Source: Patescibacteria group bacterium
GTDB taxonomy: Bacteria; Patescibacteriota; Minisyncoccia; UBA6257; 02-FULL-45-10c
Direction of reading: 5' to 3'
Length of the DNA: 38,650 nucleotides
NCBI GenBank assembly: GCA_018969615.1
Contig: JAGWYA010000002.1
Span: forward strand, 67,070-105,719
Position 1 is the stretch's first letter. Every line of letters starts with the position of its first letter. The notes under the pieces were generated by a model. It was not told the DNA's origin. It saw only the letters and a list, made by a program, of their open reading frames with translations, and ran no database searches. Shown one piece after another: positions 28,154-36,782 of this stretch. A program made the translations under genes and the position numbers.

Positions 28154-29800
28154 TTATTTCGTAAATACCCGGGTTGTTTTCAGGTACCAGGAGCTTACGC
28201 TCGAGAACCGGTCCGCCGGATAGGCGATGCTTGAGGTATCGAACCCGCCGAAGTGCATCGGCGCGACATAGAGATATTTCGGCGAGTACAGGAAGATCGC
28301 CGGCTCGTCATCGGTGATCAGCTGCTGGACCTTTGAGAGGTCCTGATCGCGCTTGGTTTGATCGGGGTTCTGCCGGATGTCTTCGAGCAATGAGTCGACC
28401 TGTTTGTTCCCGTAGAGCGCCAGGTTCAGCCCCGGATAGAACTTCTCCGATGAGTGCCAGAAGGCGAACAGGTCAGGCGATTGCTTCAGGACGTTCCCGT
28501 AGAGGATCATCTGATAGTTCCGGGTCTTGATGATGTCGTTCGCAAGGTCGTTCGGCTGGACGATATTGATATCCAACTTGATGCCGATCGCTTTCATCTC
28601 TTCCTGCAGGATGTTGGCGGTATCAACCAGAGAGGGGACCTGCGGGACCGTGAGCGAGAACTCAAGCGTGGTGGTTTTGTCGGCGCGAACGCCGGAATCG
28701 TTCGGAGCCCAGCCGGCTTTATCAAGGAGGGCATTCGCTTTGTCGGGCGCGAAAATATCGGCCGGGGTCGAGGAGGCGTCAAACCCTTCCATGGACGGCA
28801 GGACCGGTCCGTTGACGATCGATGCCTTTCCTGAAAAGACGCTGTCGATGATCTGCTGTTTATTGACCGCAAGAAGCATTGCCTGGATAACGTTCTGATC
28901 ATCGAGGCCCGGCGTATTCTTATTGAAAAAGACCGCATAATACACCGGCATATCCTTTTCGAGGAGGGCGTTGCTCAGCGTGATCGCGCCGCTGTTCTTC
29001 GGATCAAGTCCGCCGAATCCGTCGATCTCATGCGCATTGAACGCATCGATGAGGTCTGCCTGGCTCTGATAGAATCGCATTGTAAAGTCATTGATCAGCG
29101 GCTTCGATCCGGAGTAAGACGGATCCGTCGTCAGATGATAGGCCGTAATGAACCCGTTCTCTTTTTTCTCATAGGACAGATAGGCATACGGACCATCGCC
29201 CACCGGCGCGAGATTGAAATTAGAAAGACCGAAGTTGGCGACCGGTACGGATCCCCAGATGTGTTCCGGGATCGGATACAGTTCTTTGAGGTTGTCCGCG
29301 AAGAACACATACGGCGTGCGGAGCGTGAACTCAACTTCGCGTTCGCTGATGCGGTTTGCGATAACGCCTTGCCAGTTCACGGCGAGCGGCGAGTGGCTAT
29401 CCGGGTCCTGGAGGGAATTGATCGTGAAAATAATATCGTCGCTGGTAAGCGGCTTTCCGTCGCTCCAGGTAAGGTTCGGTTTCAGGATGATGTCCCAGGT
29501 CTTATCGTCCGGACTCGGCTTCACGCTTTCCGAAAGATCGGAGACGCTCGCGAAGGTAAGGCGGACAAGCGCCCGGTCCACGTCGTTGGTGTCCGCAAGG
29601 ATCGGATTGACCGCGATCGGCTGGCCGACCATGCCTTCGGTATAGAGCGGGGACGGCGCAGGGACCTCAACGGTGATCGCGTGAAACAGAAGGATGCCAA
29701 GGATGCTCAAGGAAAGGACGAGCACTACGGTAGCCCCCGCAATAATGAGTCGCTCGGTGCGGGTCAGCGCACGGAAGAGAGCAGTAAAAAAAGTGAACAT
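28154..29800 (-). CDS. ABC-type peptide/solute-binding protein (SBP family 5), membrane-anchored
   Basis: 548 residues. One N-terminal membrane segment (LIIAGATVVLVLSLSILGILLF) acts as an anchor instead of a lipobox. Family 5 signatures are LTFASVSDLSESVKPSPDDKTWDIILKPNLTWSDGKPLTSDDIIFTIN, PYVFFADNLKELYPIPEHIW, AFNAHEIDGFGG and NVIQAMLLAVNKQQII. Such proteins capture oligopeptides or other solutes for an Opp/Dpp permease; no permease genes are in the window. It lies 54 bp after secG on the same strand. Substrate is unknown, peptide uptake being plausible for an auxotrophic reduced genome. Confidence 0.93.
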   Translation of the reverse strand: MFTFFTALFRALTRTERLIIAGATVVLVLSLSILGILLFHAITVEVPAPSPLYTEGMVGQPIAVNPILADTNDVDRALVRLTFASVSDLSESVKPSPDDKTWDIILKPNLTWSDGKPLTSDDIIFTINSLQDPDSHSPLAVNWQGVIANRISEREVEFTLRTPYVFFADNLKELYPIPEHIWGSVPVANFGLSNFNLAPVGDGPYAYLSYEKKENGFITAYHLTTDPSYSGSKPLINDFTMRFYQSQADLIDAFNAHEIDGFGGLDPKNSGAITLSNALLEKDMPVYYAVFFNKNTPGLDDQNVIQAMLLAVNKQQIIDSVFSGKASIVNGPVLPSMEGFDASSTPADIFAPDKANALLDKAGWAPNDSGVRADKTTTLEFSLTVPQVPSLVDTANILQEEMKAIGIKLDINIVQPNDLANDIIKTRNYQMILYGNVLKQSPDLFAFWHSSEKFYPGLNLALYGNKQVDSLLEDIRQNPDQTKRDQDLSKVQQLITDDEPAIFLYSPKYLYVAPMHFGGFDTSSIAYPADRFSSVSSWYLKTTRVFTK

Positions 29801-29854
29801 TCGTTGCGTATCGCCGCGGGATGCGCGGCATTCAATTAGCGTTATCGAACAGAA

Positions 29855-30073
29855 TTAGAGGACCAACCCCAGTAATGCGAGAGTCGTGAACAGCACTGCG
29901 AGTACGATAGTCGCCCAAAAGAGCCCCTTTTCAAGACCGCGCCGGGTCTGATAGAAGCCGCCTTTTGATTCTTCACCCATAATACCTCCGAGACCGGAGG
30001 TGCGTTCTTGCAACAGGACCGCGCCGATCAGGAGGATCGAAACGGTAATTTGAGCGACAGGGAGCCAATTCAT
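29855..30073 (-). CDS. secG: Preprotein translocase subunit SecG
   Basis: 72 residues with two membrane helices (VAQITVSILLIGAVLLQ and LFWATIVLAVLFTTLALLGLVL). They are joined by the SecG loop RTSGLGGIMGEESKGGFYQTRRGLEK, including the GLGG and the R-G-x-E-K before helix 2. It assists SecYEG translocation. It starts 9 nt after the holin-like gene and shares its transcript. Confidence 0.93.
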   Translation of the reverse strand: MNWLPVAQITVSILLIGAVLLQERTSGLGGIMGEESKGGFYQTRRGLEKGLFWATIVLAVLFTTLALLGLVL

Positions 30074-30082
30074 AAGAGTTCG

Positions 30083-30445
30083 TTATTTGAACAAGGTCTT
30101 TGCCGAAAAATGAAGCAGGATATTCACTGCTGTGATCAGCAGAGTCCCGTAGATAAGCGGCTCAGTTCCACTTATGGTAACATTGACGCTCAAAATGTCA
30201 AGCAAATAAAGCATTCCGGCGTTTATGACCAAGGTAAAAAGTCCGAGGGTAAGCCAGATGACCGGCGAGAGAAGCGTCTTCACGATCGGGCGGATGAACC
30301 AGTTGATCAGCGTAAAGGTTGCCGCGGCGATGAGGAGGTCGTTGAAGTTCGAGGTAATGACGAAGCCGGCGATAAAATTACCCGCCAGCACCAGCGCGAG
30401 GAGGTTCGAGAAATAAGAGAAGACCAAATGTCCGAGCCATTTCAT
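30083..30445 (-). CDS. Four-TM phage-holin-family membrane protein
   Basis: 120 residues with four hydrophobic helices. The segment IAAATFTLINWFIRPIVKTLLSPVIWLTLGLFTLVINAGMLYLLD matches the family annotated as superfamily IV four-TMS phage holin (the N-x-x-x-R-P..K.L..P...T.GLF..V.N pattern). Despite the name these are usually chromosomal, function-unknown membrane proteins. TATACT lies 6 nt before ATG, so the mRNA is probably leaderless. It heads the unit holin-like/secG/SBP. Confidence 0.85.
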   Translation of the reverse strand: MKWLGHLVFSYFSNLLALVLAGNFIAGFVITSNFNDLLIAAATFTLINWFIRPIVKTLLSPVIWLTLGLFTLVINAGMLYLLDILSVNVTISGTEPLIYGTLLITAVNILLHFSAKTLFK

Positions 30446-30553
30446 GTCTTTAGTATATCATTTTGAGATATTTCTGCTCGGGCAGTATAACTGAATACCG
30501 CCGTACGGCTCGTCAACGCGAATATGCCGCAGTTTCCTCGCCGCACGGCAGTA

Positions 30554-31753
30554 TCAGCCCTCGTTTTTTCCCGGCGGCAGGAAAGCGCGGCGGCGGACGG
30601 ACCGGTGATAGCGGATGACGAAGTTGTGCGTGTTCTGGTCCGCAAGCAGGATCAGCCGCTGCATCGGTTCGGGAAGGCTCGCCATCGGCACCGGCGTTTT
30701 TTTAATGCCGTAGACCTGCTCTTCCGGTTTTGCGAACGAGATGATCTGGATCGACTTTATCTGGGGATGAAGCTTTTGGACCCTTTGCTGCGCACGGAGC
30801 GCGGCGCGGTATTGCGTGATACCGCCATCAATAATGATCATATCGGGATAGGTCCATTCCGCGTGCCTGAGGCGCCGGGAGACGACCTCTTCCATCATAC
30901 GCGGGTCATCCTCGGTGTAGCCGCCGAGGATCTTGAACTTGCGCCAGAGCCCTTTGTCCGCGGTCCAGACGCCGCCGTCCTTTTTCCATGCGGTCATCGC
31001 GCCGACCGCTTCTTTTCCGGAAAGATGCGAGTTGTCATAGCACTCGACGCGCTTGAGATAGGAAAACTCATGTTCGGTCTCAAGGTAGGGCTGGTGCTGC
31101 CAGATCTTTTCCAGGACCAGGAGACTGTACGGGTCCTGCAGGGTGCGGATATATTTCTTATCCTTGCCGGTCAGAACGTTCCTGATCTTGGCGATGTTCC
31201 GTTTGTACGCGCGAACTTCTTTCGCGGTCGGCGTCGCGGTCTTGTTGCAGCAGTAGCCGGGGCAGTTCCCGATCTGCGCGTTCAGGCAGACGCGGAGATG
31301 CGGTTTGCAGGTGCAGTAGGGGAAAGAGCGGCGGAGGATGCGCAGTACGACTTTGATCGCGTTGCCGTCGGTGAACGGACCGATGTACTCGGCGCCCGGT
31401 TCGGTGAACTGATGGACGATCCGGATGCGCGGGAAGCGCTCTTTCGTGATCGCGACGTAGAAATAGTTCTTGTCATCGCGGAAGAGGACGTTATATTTCG
31501 GTTTGAGCGTTTTGATCAGATGGGATTCGACGATCAGGGCTTCGATGTTCGAACGGAGCGTGATCGTTTCCAGCCGGTCCGCTTCCGTATGGAGCGACTT
31601 CGTTTTAATATCGGTGATCGTCAGATAGTTCTTCAGGCGGTTCCGGAGATTGGACGCTTTGCCGACGTACAAAACATCCTCTCCTTTCGAGAAGATATAG
31701 ACGCCGGGTTCTTTCGGTGCATGCTTTATTTTTGAAACGAGGTCGGGCTGCAT
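30554..31753 (-). CDS. uvrC: Short UvrC-type excinuclease subunit
   Basis: 399 residues against ~600 for full UvrC. The N-terminal GIY-YIG nuclease reads APKEPGVYIFSKGEDVLYVGKASNLRNRLKNYL with the later E of IEALIVESHLIK. Then come the Cys region CTCKPHLRVCLNAQIGNCPGYCC, and the RNase H-like C-terminal nuclease (VECYDNSHLSGKEAVGAM, MIIIDGGITQY, FVIRYHRSVRRR). The UVR (UvrB-contact) segment is mostly missing between LTGKDKKYI and LEKIW, and the C-terminal HhH2 is absent. It probably still makes dual incisions with UvrB or works alone like Cho. It has its own promoter. Confidence 0.88.
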   Translation of the reverse strand: MQPDLVSKIKHAPKEPGVYIFSKGEDVLYVGKASNLRNRLKNYLTITDIKTKSLHTEADRLETITLRSNIEALIVESHLIKTLKPKYNVLFRDDKNYFYVAITKERFPRIRIVHQFTEPGAEYIGPFTDGNAIKVVLRILRRSFPYCTCKPHLRVCLNAQIGNCPGYCCNKTATPTAKEVRAYKRNIAKIRNVLTGKDKKYIRTLQDPYSLLVLEKIWQHQPYLETEHEFSYLKRVECYDNSHLSGKEAVGAMTAWKKDGGVWTADKGLWRKFKILGGYTEDDPRMMEEVVSRRLRHAEWTYPDMIIIDGGITQYRAALRAQQRVQKLHPQIKSIQIISFAKPEEQVYGIKKTPVPMASLPEPMQRLILLADQNTHNFVIRYHRSVRRRAFLPPGKNEG

Positions 31754-31761
31754 ACGGTTTA

Positions 31762-31790
31762 GTTATCTGATATGAGAGAGATGCTGTCAA
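31762..31790 (-). promoter_or_regulatory. uvrC promoter
   Basis: On the minus strand: TTGACA (31790-31785), 17 bp, GATAAC (31767-31762), 8 nt before ATG. Confidence 0.5.
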
Positions 31791-31826
31791 TAACAAAAAC
31801 AGCCCCGACAGCGTCGGAGCGGTTCG
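31791..31826 (-). terminator. gpmI terminator
   Basis: On the minus strand GCTCCGAC-gct-GTCGGGGC (one G-U pair) followed by TGTTTTTGTT. Confidence 0.8.
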
Positions 31827-33374
31827 TTACTGCAGCATGCCGAGCACGCTTTGCCCGGTCATTTCTTTCGGCTGGGGGATCTGCATGATCTCGAGGATCG
31901 TCGGCGCGACGTCTGCGAGGATCCCGACGGTCTCTTTGACGACCTCATCAGCTTCTTCTTTGCTCTTCTGGCGGACAAAGGCGTTCCCGACCAGATAGAA
32001 AGGGACCGGAGAAGGGTCGTGGGTCGTGGTCGGTTCGCCGGTCTGGGAGTTTACCATAACCTCGACGTTCCCGTGATCGGACGTGATCACCAGGATCGCA
32101 TCGTTCTGCAGCGTCGCGCGGACCAGCTCGCCGATAGACTGATCGACGGTCTGCACGGCGGCCTTTGCCGCTTCGTAGTTGCCGGTGTGGGCGACCATGT
32201 CGCCGTTCGCGTAATTGATCAGGATGAAATCGAACGATTTTTCTTCGATCGCCTGAACGGCGCGCGCCGTGATCTCCGCCGCCTGCATTTTGGGCCGCTG
32301 ATCGTAGCTGATCACTTTTTCGGACGGCACCAGGACCCGGAACTCGTTCGGGAACGGCTGCTCGCGGTAGCCGTTGAAGAAATAGGTGACGTGCGCGTAT
32401 TTTTCCGTTTCCGCGATGCGAAGCTGCGTTTTGCCGTTGTCGGAAAGGACTTTTCCAAGCGGCATGGTGATGTTCTCTTCAGGGAAGGCGATCGGCGCCG
32501 TGAAGCTGTCGTGATAGCGGGTCATCGTCGTCACCGACAGGTTCGGGAACTGCTCGGTCGGGAATTCCGTGAACGGCTGGGCGATGAACGACTCCGCGAT
32601 CTGCCGGATCCCGTCCTCGCGGAAATCAAAGAAGATGACCGCATCGCCGTCTTTGATGCACGCATCCGGATCGATCGTGTGCGGTTCGACGTGCTGGTCG
32701 GTCAGCGAGCGGCCATAGGCTTCGTCGAGGACCTGCTGTGCGGTCTTGCCGGACGGCCCCTTGCCGGTAATCGCGGCGTAGGTAAGCTGCGTGCGGTCCC
32801 AGTGATGATCGCGGTCGAGGCCGTAGAACCGCCCCGAAACGCTTCCAAGGGTCCAGCCGCCGTTCGTGCGCGAGGTGAGCTTTTCCAAGAGCGGCATGAA
32901 CGCTTTCGGGCCGCTGTCCTTGCCGTCGCTGAAGAGCTGGAGATTGATCCGGGGAACCTGATTCTCTTTTGCGAGCATGATCAGAGCCACCAGATGCTCA
33001 AAAGAAGCGTGGATGTTCCCTTCGGTCAGAAGCCCGACGAGGTTCAAGGCGCTGGTATGCTGCTTCGTGTGCGCAAAGGCGTCCAAAAATGCCTTGTTCT
33101 TCGCAAAGCTGCCGTCGCGGATCGCGAGCGTGATGCGCGGATAGTGCTGATAGAGGACTTTCCCGGCGCCGATCGTTAAGTGGCCGACCTCGCTGTTGCC
33201 CTCTTCGTTCCATGGCAGGCCTATGGAGATCCCGGATGCCTGAAGCGCTCCGGAGAGAAAGTTCTCGCGTACGTAATCAAGGTTCGGCGTGCCCTGGGTA
33301 TAGACCGGGTTCGTTTCGTTCTTTGCACCGATGCCCCAGCCGTCCAAGATCGTGAGAATAATGCGTTGTGCCAT
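31827..33374 (-). CDS. gpmI: 2,3-bisphosphoglycerate-independent phosphoglycerate mutase
   Basis: 515 residues, full length. IILTILDGWGIG starts the phosphatase-like half with its metal Asp. GNSEVGHLTIGAGKVLYQ carries the catalytic Ser. LFSDGKDSGPKAFMPLLEKL, YGLDRDHHWDRT, NYANGDMVAHTGN and ITSDHGNVEVM supply Mn ligands and substrate contacts. It interconverts 3- and 2-phosphoglycerate in glycolysis. Its presence shows that the histidine-phosphatase domain inside IleRS is not needed as the glycolytic mutase. It is divergent from rny. Confidence 0.96.
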   Translation of the reverse strand: MAQRIILTILDGWGIGAKNETNPVYTQGTPNLDYVRENFLSGALQASGISIGLPWNEEGNSEVGHLTIGAGKVLYQHYPRITLAIRDGSFAKNKAFLDAFAHTKQHTSALNLVGLLTEGNIHASFEHLVALIMLAKENQVPRINLQLFSDGKDSGPKAFMPLLEKLTSRTNGGWTLGSVSGRFYGLDRDHHWDRTQLTYAAITGKGPSGKTAQQVLDEAYGRSLTDQHVEPHTIDPDACIKDGDAVIFFDFREDGIRQIAESFIAQPFTEFPTEQFPNLSVTTMTRYHDSFTAPIAFPEENITMPLGKVLSDNGKTQLRIAETEKYAHVTYFFNGYREQPFPNEFRVLVPSEKVISYDQRPKMQAAEITARAVQAIEEKSFDFILINYANGDMVAHTGNYEAAKAAVQTVDQSIGELVRATLQNDAILVITSDHGNVEVMVNSQTGEPTTTHDPSPVPFYLVGNAFVRQKSKEEADEVVKETVGILADVAPTILEIMQIPQPKEMTGQSVLGMLQ

Positions 33375-33387
33375 AGCGTTTCGCGGT

Positions 33388-33416
33388 TTGACCGACCGCT
33401 TTTTTTAAAGTATAAT
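33388..33416 (+). promoter_or_regulatory. rny promoter
   Basis: TTGACC (33388-33393), 17 bp, perfect TATAAT (33411-33416). It overlaps a minus-strand TATTAT/TATACT likely used by gpmI. Confidence 0.7.
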
Positions 33417-33551
33417 ACAAAACATCATTCAGTAATAATTATTAAGCTAACGTAATGTTTTCTACCCTTCTCTCAATGCGTATTTCTTCGGTCTCCGCGA
33501 TAAGCGGCGATTCGTGGCGCTCTGAAAGTGCAGGAAGCATGAATATCTCTT
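33417..33551 (+). promoter_or_regulatory. Long untranslated leader of rny
   Basis: About 130 nt lie between the predicted start site and ATG 33552. It contains AATAATTATT and CCGC-gataa-GCGG, which may fold. No known riboswitch was recognised. RNase Y mRNA leaders could be targets of self-cleavage, but that is speculation. Confidence 0.35.
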
Positions 33552-35072
33552 ATGTTCACCAATCCAGTGGTTTGGGTCGCATTACTTGCGGGAATTGCAG
33601 CGGGGTATGTCGTTCGTCAGGTCGTAGCCGCTAAACAGGCAGACTCGGTCGAGCAGAAGATAAAAAATTGGACGGAAGACGCCGAATCCAAATCGAAGGA
33701 GATCATTTTGGACGCCAAAGAGCGCGCCGCAAAGCTTTTGGAAGAGGTTAAGGGCGAGGAAAAGACGCGGAAGGCGCAGATCGATAAGCTTGAGGACCGC
33801 GTTTTAAAGCGGGAGGAGATGCTTGAGAAACAGTCGGCTGATGTTGCCGCGCGAAGCGCGTCGCTCGAAGAAGAGGGGAAGCGGGTGAACGCGATGCGTG
33901 CGGAATCCGATGCTTTGAAGGCGAAAGTACTGACCGAGCTTGAGCGGGTGGCGAGCCTTTCGATCGAGGATGCGAAGAAACAGATCCTCCAGAAAGTATC
34001 CGAAGAGCACCGCGGCAGCTTGGCGTCCGCGATGGGGAAACTGGAGAATGAACGCCGTGAAGAGATCGAAAAGCGTTCCATGGACATCATTACGACCGCG
34101 ATCCAGCGCTATGCGCGCTCACAGGTTTCGGACGTAACGACCAGCGTGTTCCCGCTTCCGAGCGAGGACCTGAAGGGAAAGATCATCGGCCGCGAGGGGC
34201 GCAACATCAAAGCGCTTGAGCGCGCGACCGGCGTTGAGATCATCATGGACGAATCGCCGGAAGCGGTGATCCTGTCATCGTATGACCCGCTCCGCCGCGA
34301 GGTGGCGCGCATGACCCTGGAGAAGCTTATCAAGGACGGGCGCATCCAGCCGGCGAAGATCGAAGAGCGGGTGACCGAATCGCAGAACGAGCTGAACCGC
34401 CGTATGACGGAGATCGGCGAGAACGCCGCGCTTGAAGTGGGCGTGGTCGGATTGCCGAAAGAGATCATCCAGTTGGTCGGCCGCCTGCATTTCCGGACCA
34501 GCTTCGGACAGAACGTGCTGACGCACTCGATCGAGATGGCGCATATCTCCGGCATGATCGCCGCCGAGCTTGGCGCGAACGTGGATATCGCGAAGAAAGG
34601 AGCGCTGCTTCATGACATCGGCAAAGCGATCGACCATGAGGTGCAGGGAACCCATGTGGAGCTTGGCCGTAAGATCCTGCAGAAATACGGTGTCGATGAG
34701 CTGGTGATCCGTGCGATGGAATCACATCATGACGATTATCCGTATTCGACCCCGGAGTCCTATATCGTAACCGCAGCGGATATTCTGTCGGCAGCCCGCC
34801 CGGGTGCGCGCCGCGGAACCGTTGAGAACTATATCAAGCGTTTACAGGACCTTGAGAAGATCGCAACGAGCTTTGACGGCGTGAAGAACGCATATGCGCT
34901 GTCCGCCGGCCGTGAGATCCGCGTCTTCGTGGTTCCGGAAAAGATCGACGACTTCGGCGCACTGGCAATGGCCCGCAATATCGCGAACAAGATCCAGACG
35001 GATATGCAGTATCCGGGCGAGATCAAAGTGAACGTGATCCGCGAGATGCGCGCCGTGGAAGTGGCTCGCTAA
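33552..35072 (+). CDS. rny: Ribonuclease Y
   Basis: 506 residues. The N-terminal membrane helix (VVWVALLAGIAAGYVV) is followed by a long coiled coil to ~190 (charged heptads, many Glu/Lys). The KH domain is EDLKGKIIGREGRNIKALERATGVEIIMDE. The HD domain has NVLTHSIEMAHISGMIAAELG and GALLHDIGKAIDHE, with SHHDDYPYSTPESYIVTAADILSAARPGAR. It is a membrane-bound endoribonuclease that starts mRNA decay. With RNase J in the same window it gives the Bacillus-type decay pair. It has a strong promoter and terminator. Confidence 0.97.
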   Translation: MFTNPVVWVALLAGIAAGYVVRQVVAAKQADSVEQKIKNWTEDAESKSKEIILDAKERAAKLLEEVKGEEKTRKAQIDKLEDRVLKREEMLEKQSADVAARSASLEEEGKRVNAMRAESDALKAKVLTELERVASLSIEDAKKQILQKVSEEHRGSLASAMGKLENERREEIEKRSMDIITTAIQRYARSQVSDVTTSVFPLPSEDLKGKIIGREGRNIKALERATGVEIIMDESPEAVILSSYDPLRREVARMTLEKLIKDGRIQPAKIEERVTESQNELNRRMTEIGENAALEVGVVGLPKEIIQLVGRLHFRTSFGQNVLTHSIEMAHISGMIAAELGANVDIAKKGALLHDIGKAIDHEVQGTHVELGRKILQKYGVDELVIRAMESHHDDYPYSTPESYIVTAADILSAARPGARRGTVENYIKRLQDLEKIATSFDGVKNAYALSAGREIRVFVVPEKIDDFGALAMARNIANKIQTDMQYPGEIKVNVIREMRAVEVAR

Positions 35073-35076
35073 CGCG

Positions 35077-35110
35077 AAAACGCACCCGCCATCCGGGTGC
35101 GTTTTGTTTT
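35077..35110 (+). terminator. rny terminator
   Basis: AAAACGCACCCG-ccatc-CGGGTGCGTTTT then GTTTT. Confidence 0.92.
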
Positions 35111-35132
35111 TTCCGGCGATCTTTTGTATACT
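35104..35132 (+). promoter_or_regulatory. HU promoter overlapping the rny terminator
   Basis: TTGTTT (35104-35109), 17 bp, TATACT (35127-35132). The leader is about 50 nt. Confidence 0.5.
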
Positions 35133-35188
35133 AAGAAGTATCTTTTATAGAGAGGTCGAAGCAACAATTAACTTTTCTTCATTTCAAT

Positions 35189-35464
35189 ATGACAAAAGAA
35201 GGACTCGTTGAGGCGGTCATGAAAGCCGCAGAAATGGACACCAAGAAGCAGGCACAGCTTGCGACGGAGGCCGTTTTTGAAGCGATCACGAAGACCCTGG
35301 CCCGCGGTGAAGAAGTGACGGTTACCGGATTCGGTACGTTCCGTGCGGTGAAAGTCGCTGCACGCGACGGTATCAACCCGAAGACCGGAGAGAAGATCCG
35401 TATTGCAGCTGCGGTCAGACCGAAGTTCAAGGCCGGCAAAGGCTTGAAGGACGCAGTGAAATAA
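35189..35464 (+). CDS. hup: HU-family DNA-binding protein
   Basis: 91 residues, the standard HU size. It opens MTKEGLVEAVMKAAEMDTKKQAQLATEAVFEAIT. The core VTVTGFGTFRAVKVAARDGINPKTGEKIRI lacks one usual Arg in the arm (ARDGINP for ARxGRNP). It ends RPKFKAGKGLKDAVK. HU bends and compacts DNA and supports replication and recombination. It is transcribed alone between two strong terminators. Confidence 0.95.
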   Translation: MTKEGLVEAVMKAAEMDTKKQAQLATEAVFEAITKTLARGEEVTVTGFGTFRAVKVAARDGINPKTGEKIRIAAAVRPKFKAGKGLKDAVK

Positions 35465-35500
35465 CTATGGTGAGCGGTTGTGAGGACCGCTGCTCATATG

Positions 35501-35526
35501 AAAAAGACCCCGTTCGGGGTCTTTTT
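35501..35526. terminator. Bidirectional terminator between HU and the sigma operon
   Basis: AAAAAGACCCC-gttc-GGGGTCTTTTT, symmetric T/A runs, so it serves both converging transcripts. Confidence 0.92.
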
Positions 35527-35536
35527 CGTTGGGATA

Positions 35537-36370
35537 TTATTGCACGCTCGATCCGAGCTTCAGGAAAAGGGTATAGGCGTCCTGGATATCTTGAAGCGAC
35601 TGCGTGGTGTAGGTCTTTGCGTCGGCTGTATTGCGGGCGCTGAGCGCCAATGCCGGTGAATCAGCGGTCAGGACGGCATGCGGATCGTTCACCGTCGACA
35701 AGGCGACCATCATCAGCGTTGTCGCCTGGTCATGCAGGTCTTTTGCCTGCGAGATCTTTCCCGCCGCTTGCGCAAGAAGGGTTAAAGATGCCTGGTCAGC
35801 CGCACGGGCCTTCAAGTCGCTGGTGACGTTCGCCAGCCGCTGTTCCGCGGTCATGAGGATCGGTCCTTCGTCAAAGACGAACGTGAACGCAACAATGCGC
35901 GCCGCTTTCGGATCATAGACGACCGTCCGCCAGTTCTTGAAGTCGGTCGCGAGCTGCTGCACCGCCGCGATATCCGTTGCCGCTGCAAGCCGGTCATTGA
36001 TCTGCCGGAGCGCCGCGGCGTTCTCGTTGAGATCTGAAAGAAGCGTATCGCGCATGGCGGTTTGCGCCGCAGAGAGGCCGCTGAGGTTGGTCAGGCGAGT
36101 TTGCAGATCATTTTGCTCCATCGTGGTCAGGGCGTAGATCTGGCTTACGGTGTTCTTGCGGGCAGTGAGTTCCTGCTGCTTGATCGCCTCCGCGGAAAGC
36201 GCCGTATTTTGTCCCAGATGCAAAAAGTTGCTTACGCTGCCGACGATCGCCTGCAGGATGGATTGCATGGGGAACGATTGCGCGTGCGCGGGAACGGCTG
36301 GTGCGAGCATGCCGAGTACGAGGAGCGCTGCAAGAGCTCCGGATACAAAGGTATTAGAGGGACGGATCAT
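35537..36370 (-). CDS. Secreted helical protein of the ECF sigma operon (DUF5667-like)
   Basis: 277 residues from ATG 36370; the track start lies inside the upstream gene. The signal peptide TFVSGALAALLVLGMLAPAVPAHA is followed by a long all-helical, Ala/Gln/Leu-rich body (QNDLQTRLTNLSGLSAAQTAMRDTLLSDLNENAAALRQINDRLAAATD...). No catalytic motif is visible. It resembles the helical DUF5667-type exported proteins found behind ECF sigma/anti-sigma pairs, so an envelope or surface role under that sigma factor is inferred. It overlaps the anti-sigma gene by 17 bp. Confidence 0.6.
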   Translation of the reverse strand: MIRPSNTFVSGALAALLVLGMLAPAVPAHAQSFPMQSILQAIVGSVSNFLHLGQNTALSAEAIKQQELTARKNTVSQIYALTTMEQNDLQTRLTNLSGLSAAQTAMRDTLLSDLNENAAALRQINDRLAAATDIAAVQQLATDFKNWRTVVYDPKAARIVAFTFVFDEGPILMTAEQRLANVTSDLKARAADQASLTLLAQAAGKISQAKDLHDQATTLMMVALSTVNDPHAVLTADSPALALSARNTADAKTYTTQSLQDIQDAYTLFLKLGSSVQ

Positions 36371-36782
36371 AAGAAGAGGTGTGTAATTGTGTTTCGTCCA
36401 GCGCATTCGTATGGATCGTTTGCGAGGTTTCTCCCAGTGCGACCTGAAGCTGCTGAGCGGAGGCATCATAGTATTTCACTTTGGCGATCTGGATCTGGAT
36501 ATTGAACGAGCTCATTTCGCGGGTCAGGCTCTGGGCATCAAGTGCTGAGGCGACCGCCGGGGAGATCACTTGTTTATTAAGCAGTGAGAGGCCGCTGACC
36601 AGGAGGAAAAGCATGGCCGCGGACAAAGCGAAAGTAACGCTTGACCGAAGCATGCTGCTGAAGAATTGCGGCACCGCAAAGCGGCGCGGCTGCTGTGCCT
36701 CGCTGAGAATGAGCATTTTCGACCGTGCCTGGAATTCCCGGGCCGGTTCGATCGTTTTAAGCTTCGTGAAAAGGTGGTCCAT
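36354..36782 (-). CDS. Probable membrane-bound anti-sigma factor
   Basis: 142 residues from ATG 36782, which lies within the end of the sigma gene (26-bp overlap). The N-terminal cytosolic part has ~55 residues (MDHLFTKLKTIEPAREFQARSKMLIL...). One membrane helix follows (SSVTFALSAAMLFLLVSGLSLL), then an extracytoplasmic tail of ~70 residues. The architecture and overlap with an ECF sigma gene point to an anti-sigma factor, though no zinc HxxxCxxC motif is present. It would hold the sigma factor at the membrane until a signal releases it. Confidence 0.65.
   Translation of the reverse strand: MDHLFTKLKTIEPAREFQARSKMLILSEAQQPRRFAVPQFFSSMLRSSVTFALSAAMLFLLVSGLSLLNKQVISPAVASALDAQSLTREMSSFNIQIQIAKVKYYDASAQQLQVALGETSQTIHTNALDETQLHTSSYDPSL

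Noticed and set aside
29030-29839. 269-aa plus-strand ORF
   Set aside because: Antisense to the solute-binding protein gene.
30450-30553. Possible continuation of uvrC after its TGA
   Set aside because: The frame stays open for ~33 codons, but the peptide does not resemble the UvrC C-terminus, and a promoter for the next gene lies there.
30524-31735. 403-aa plus-strand ORF
   Set aside because: Antisense to uvrC.
31851-33179. 442-aa plus-strand ORF
   Set aside because: Antisense to gpmI; Arg/Asp-rich shadow composition.
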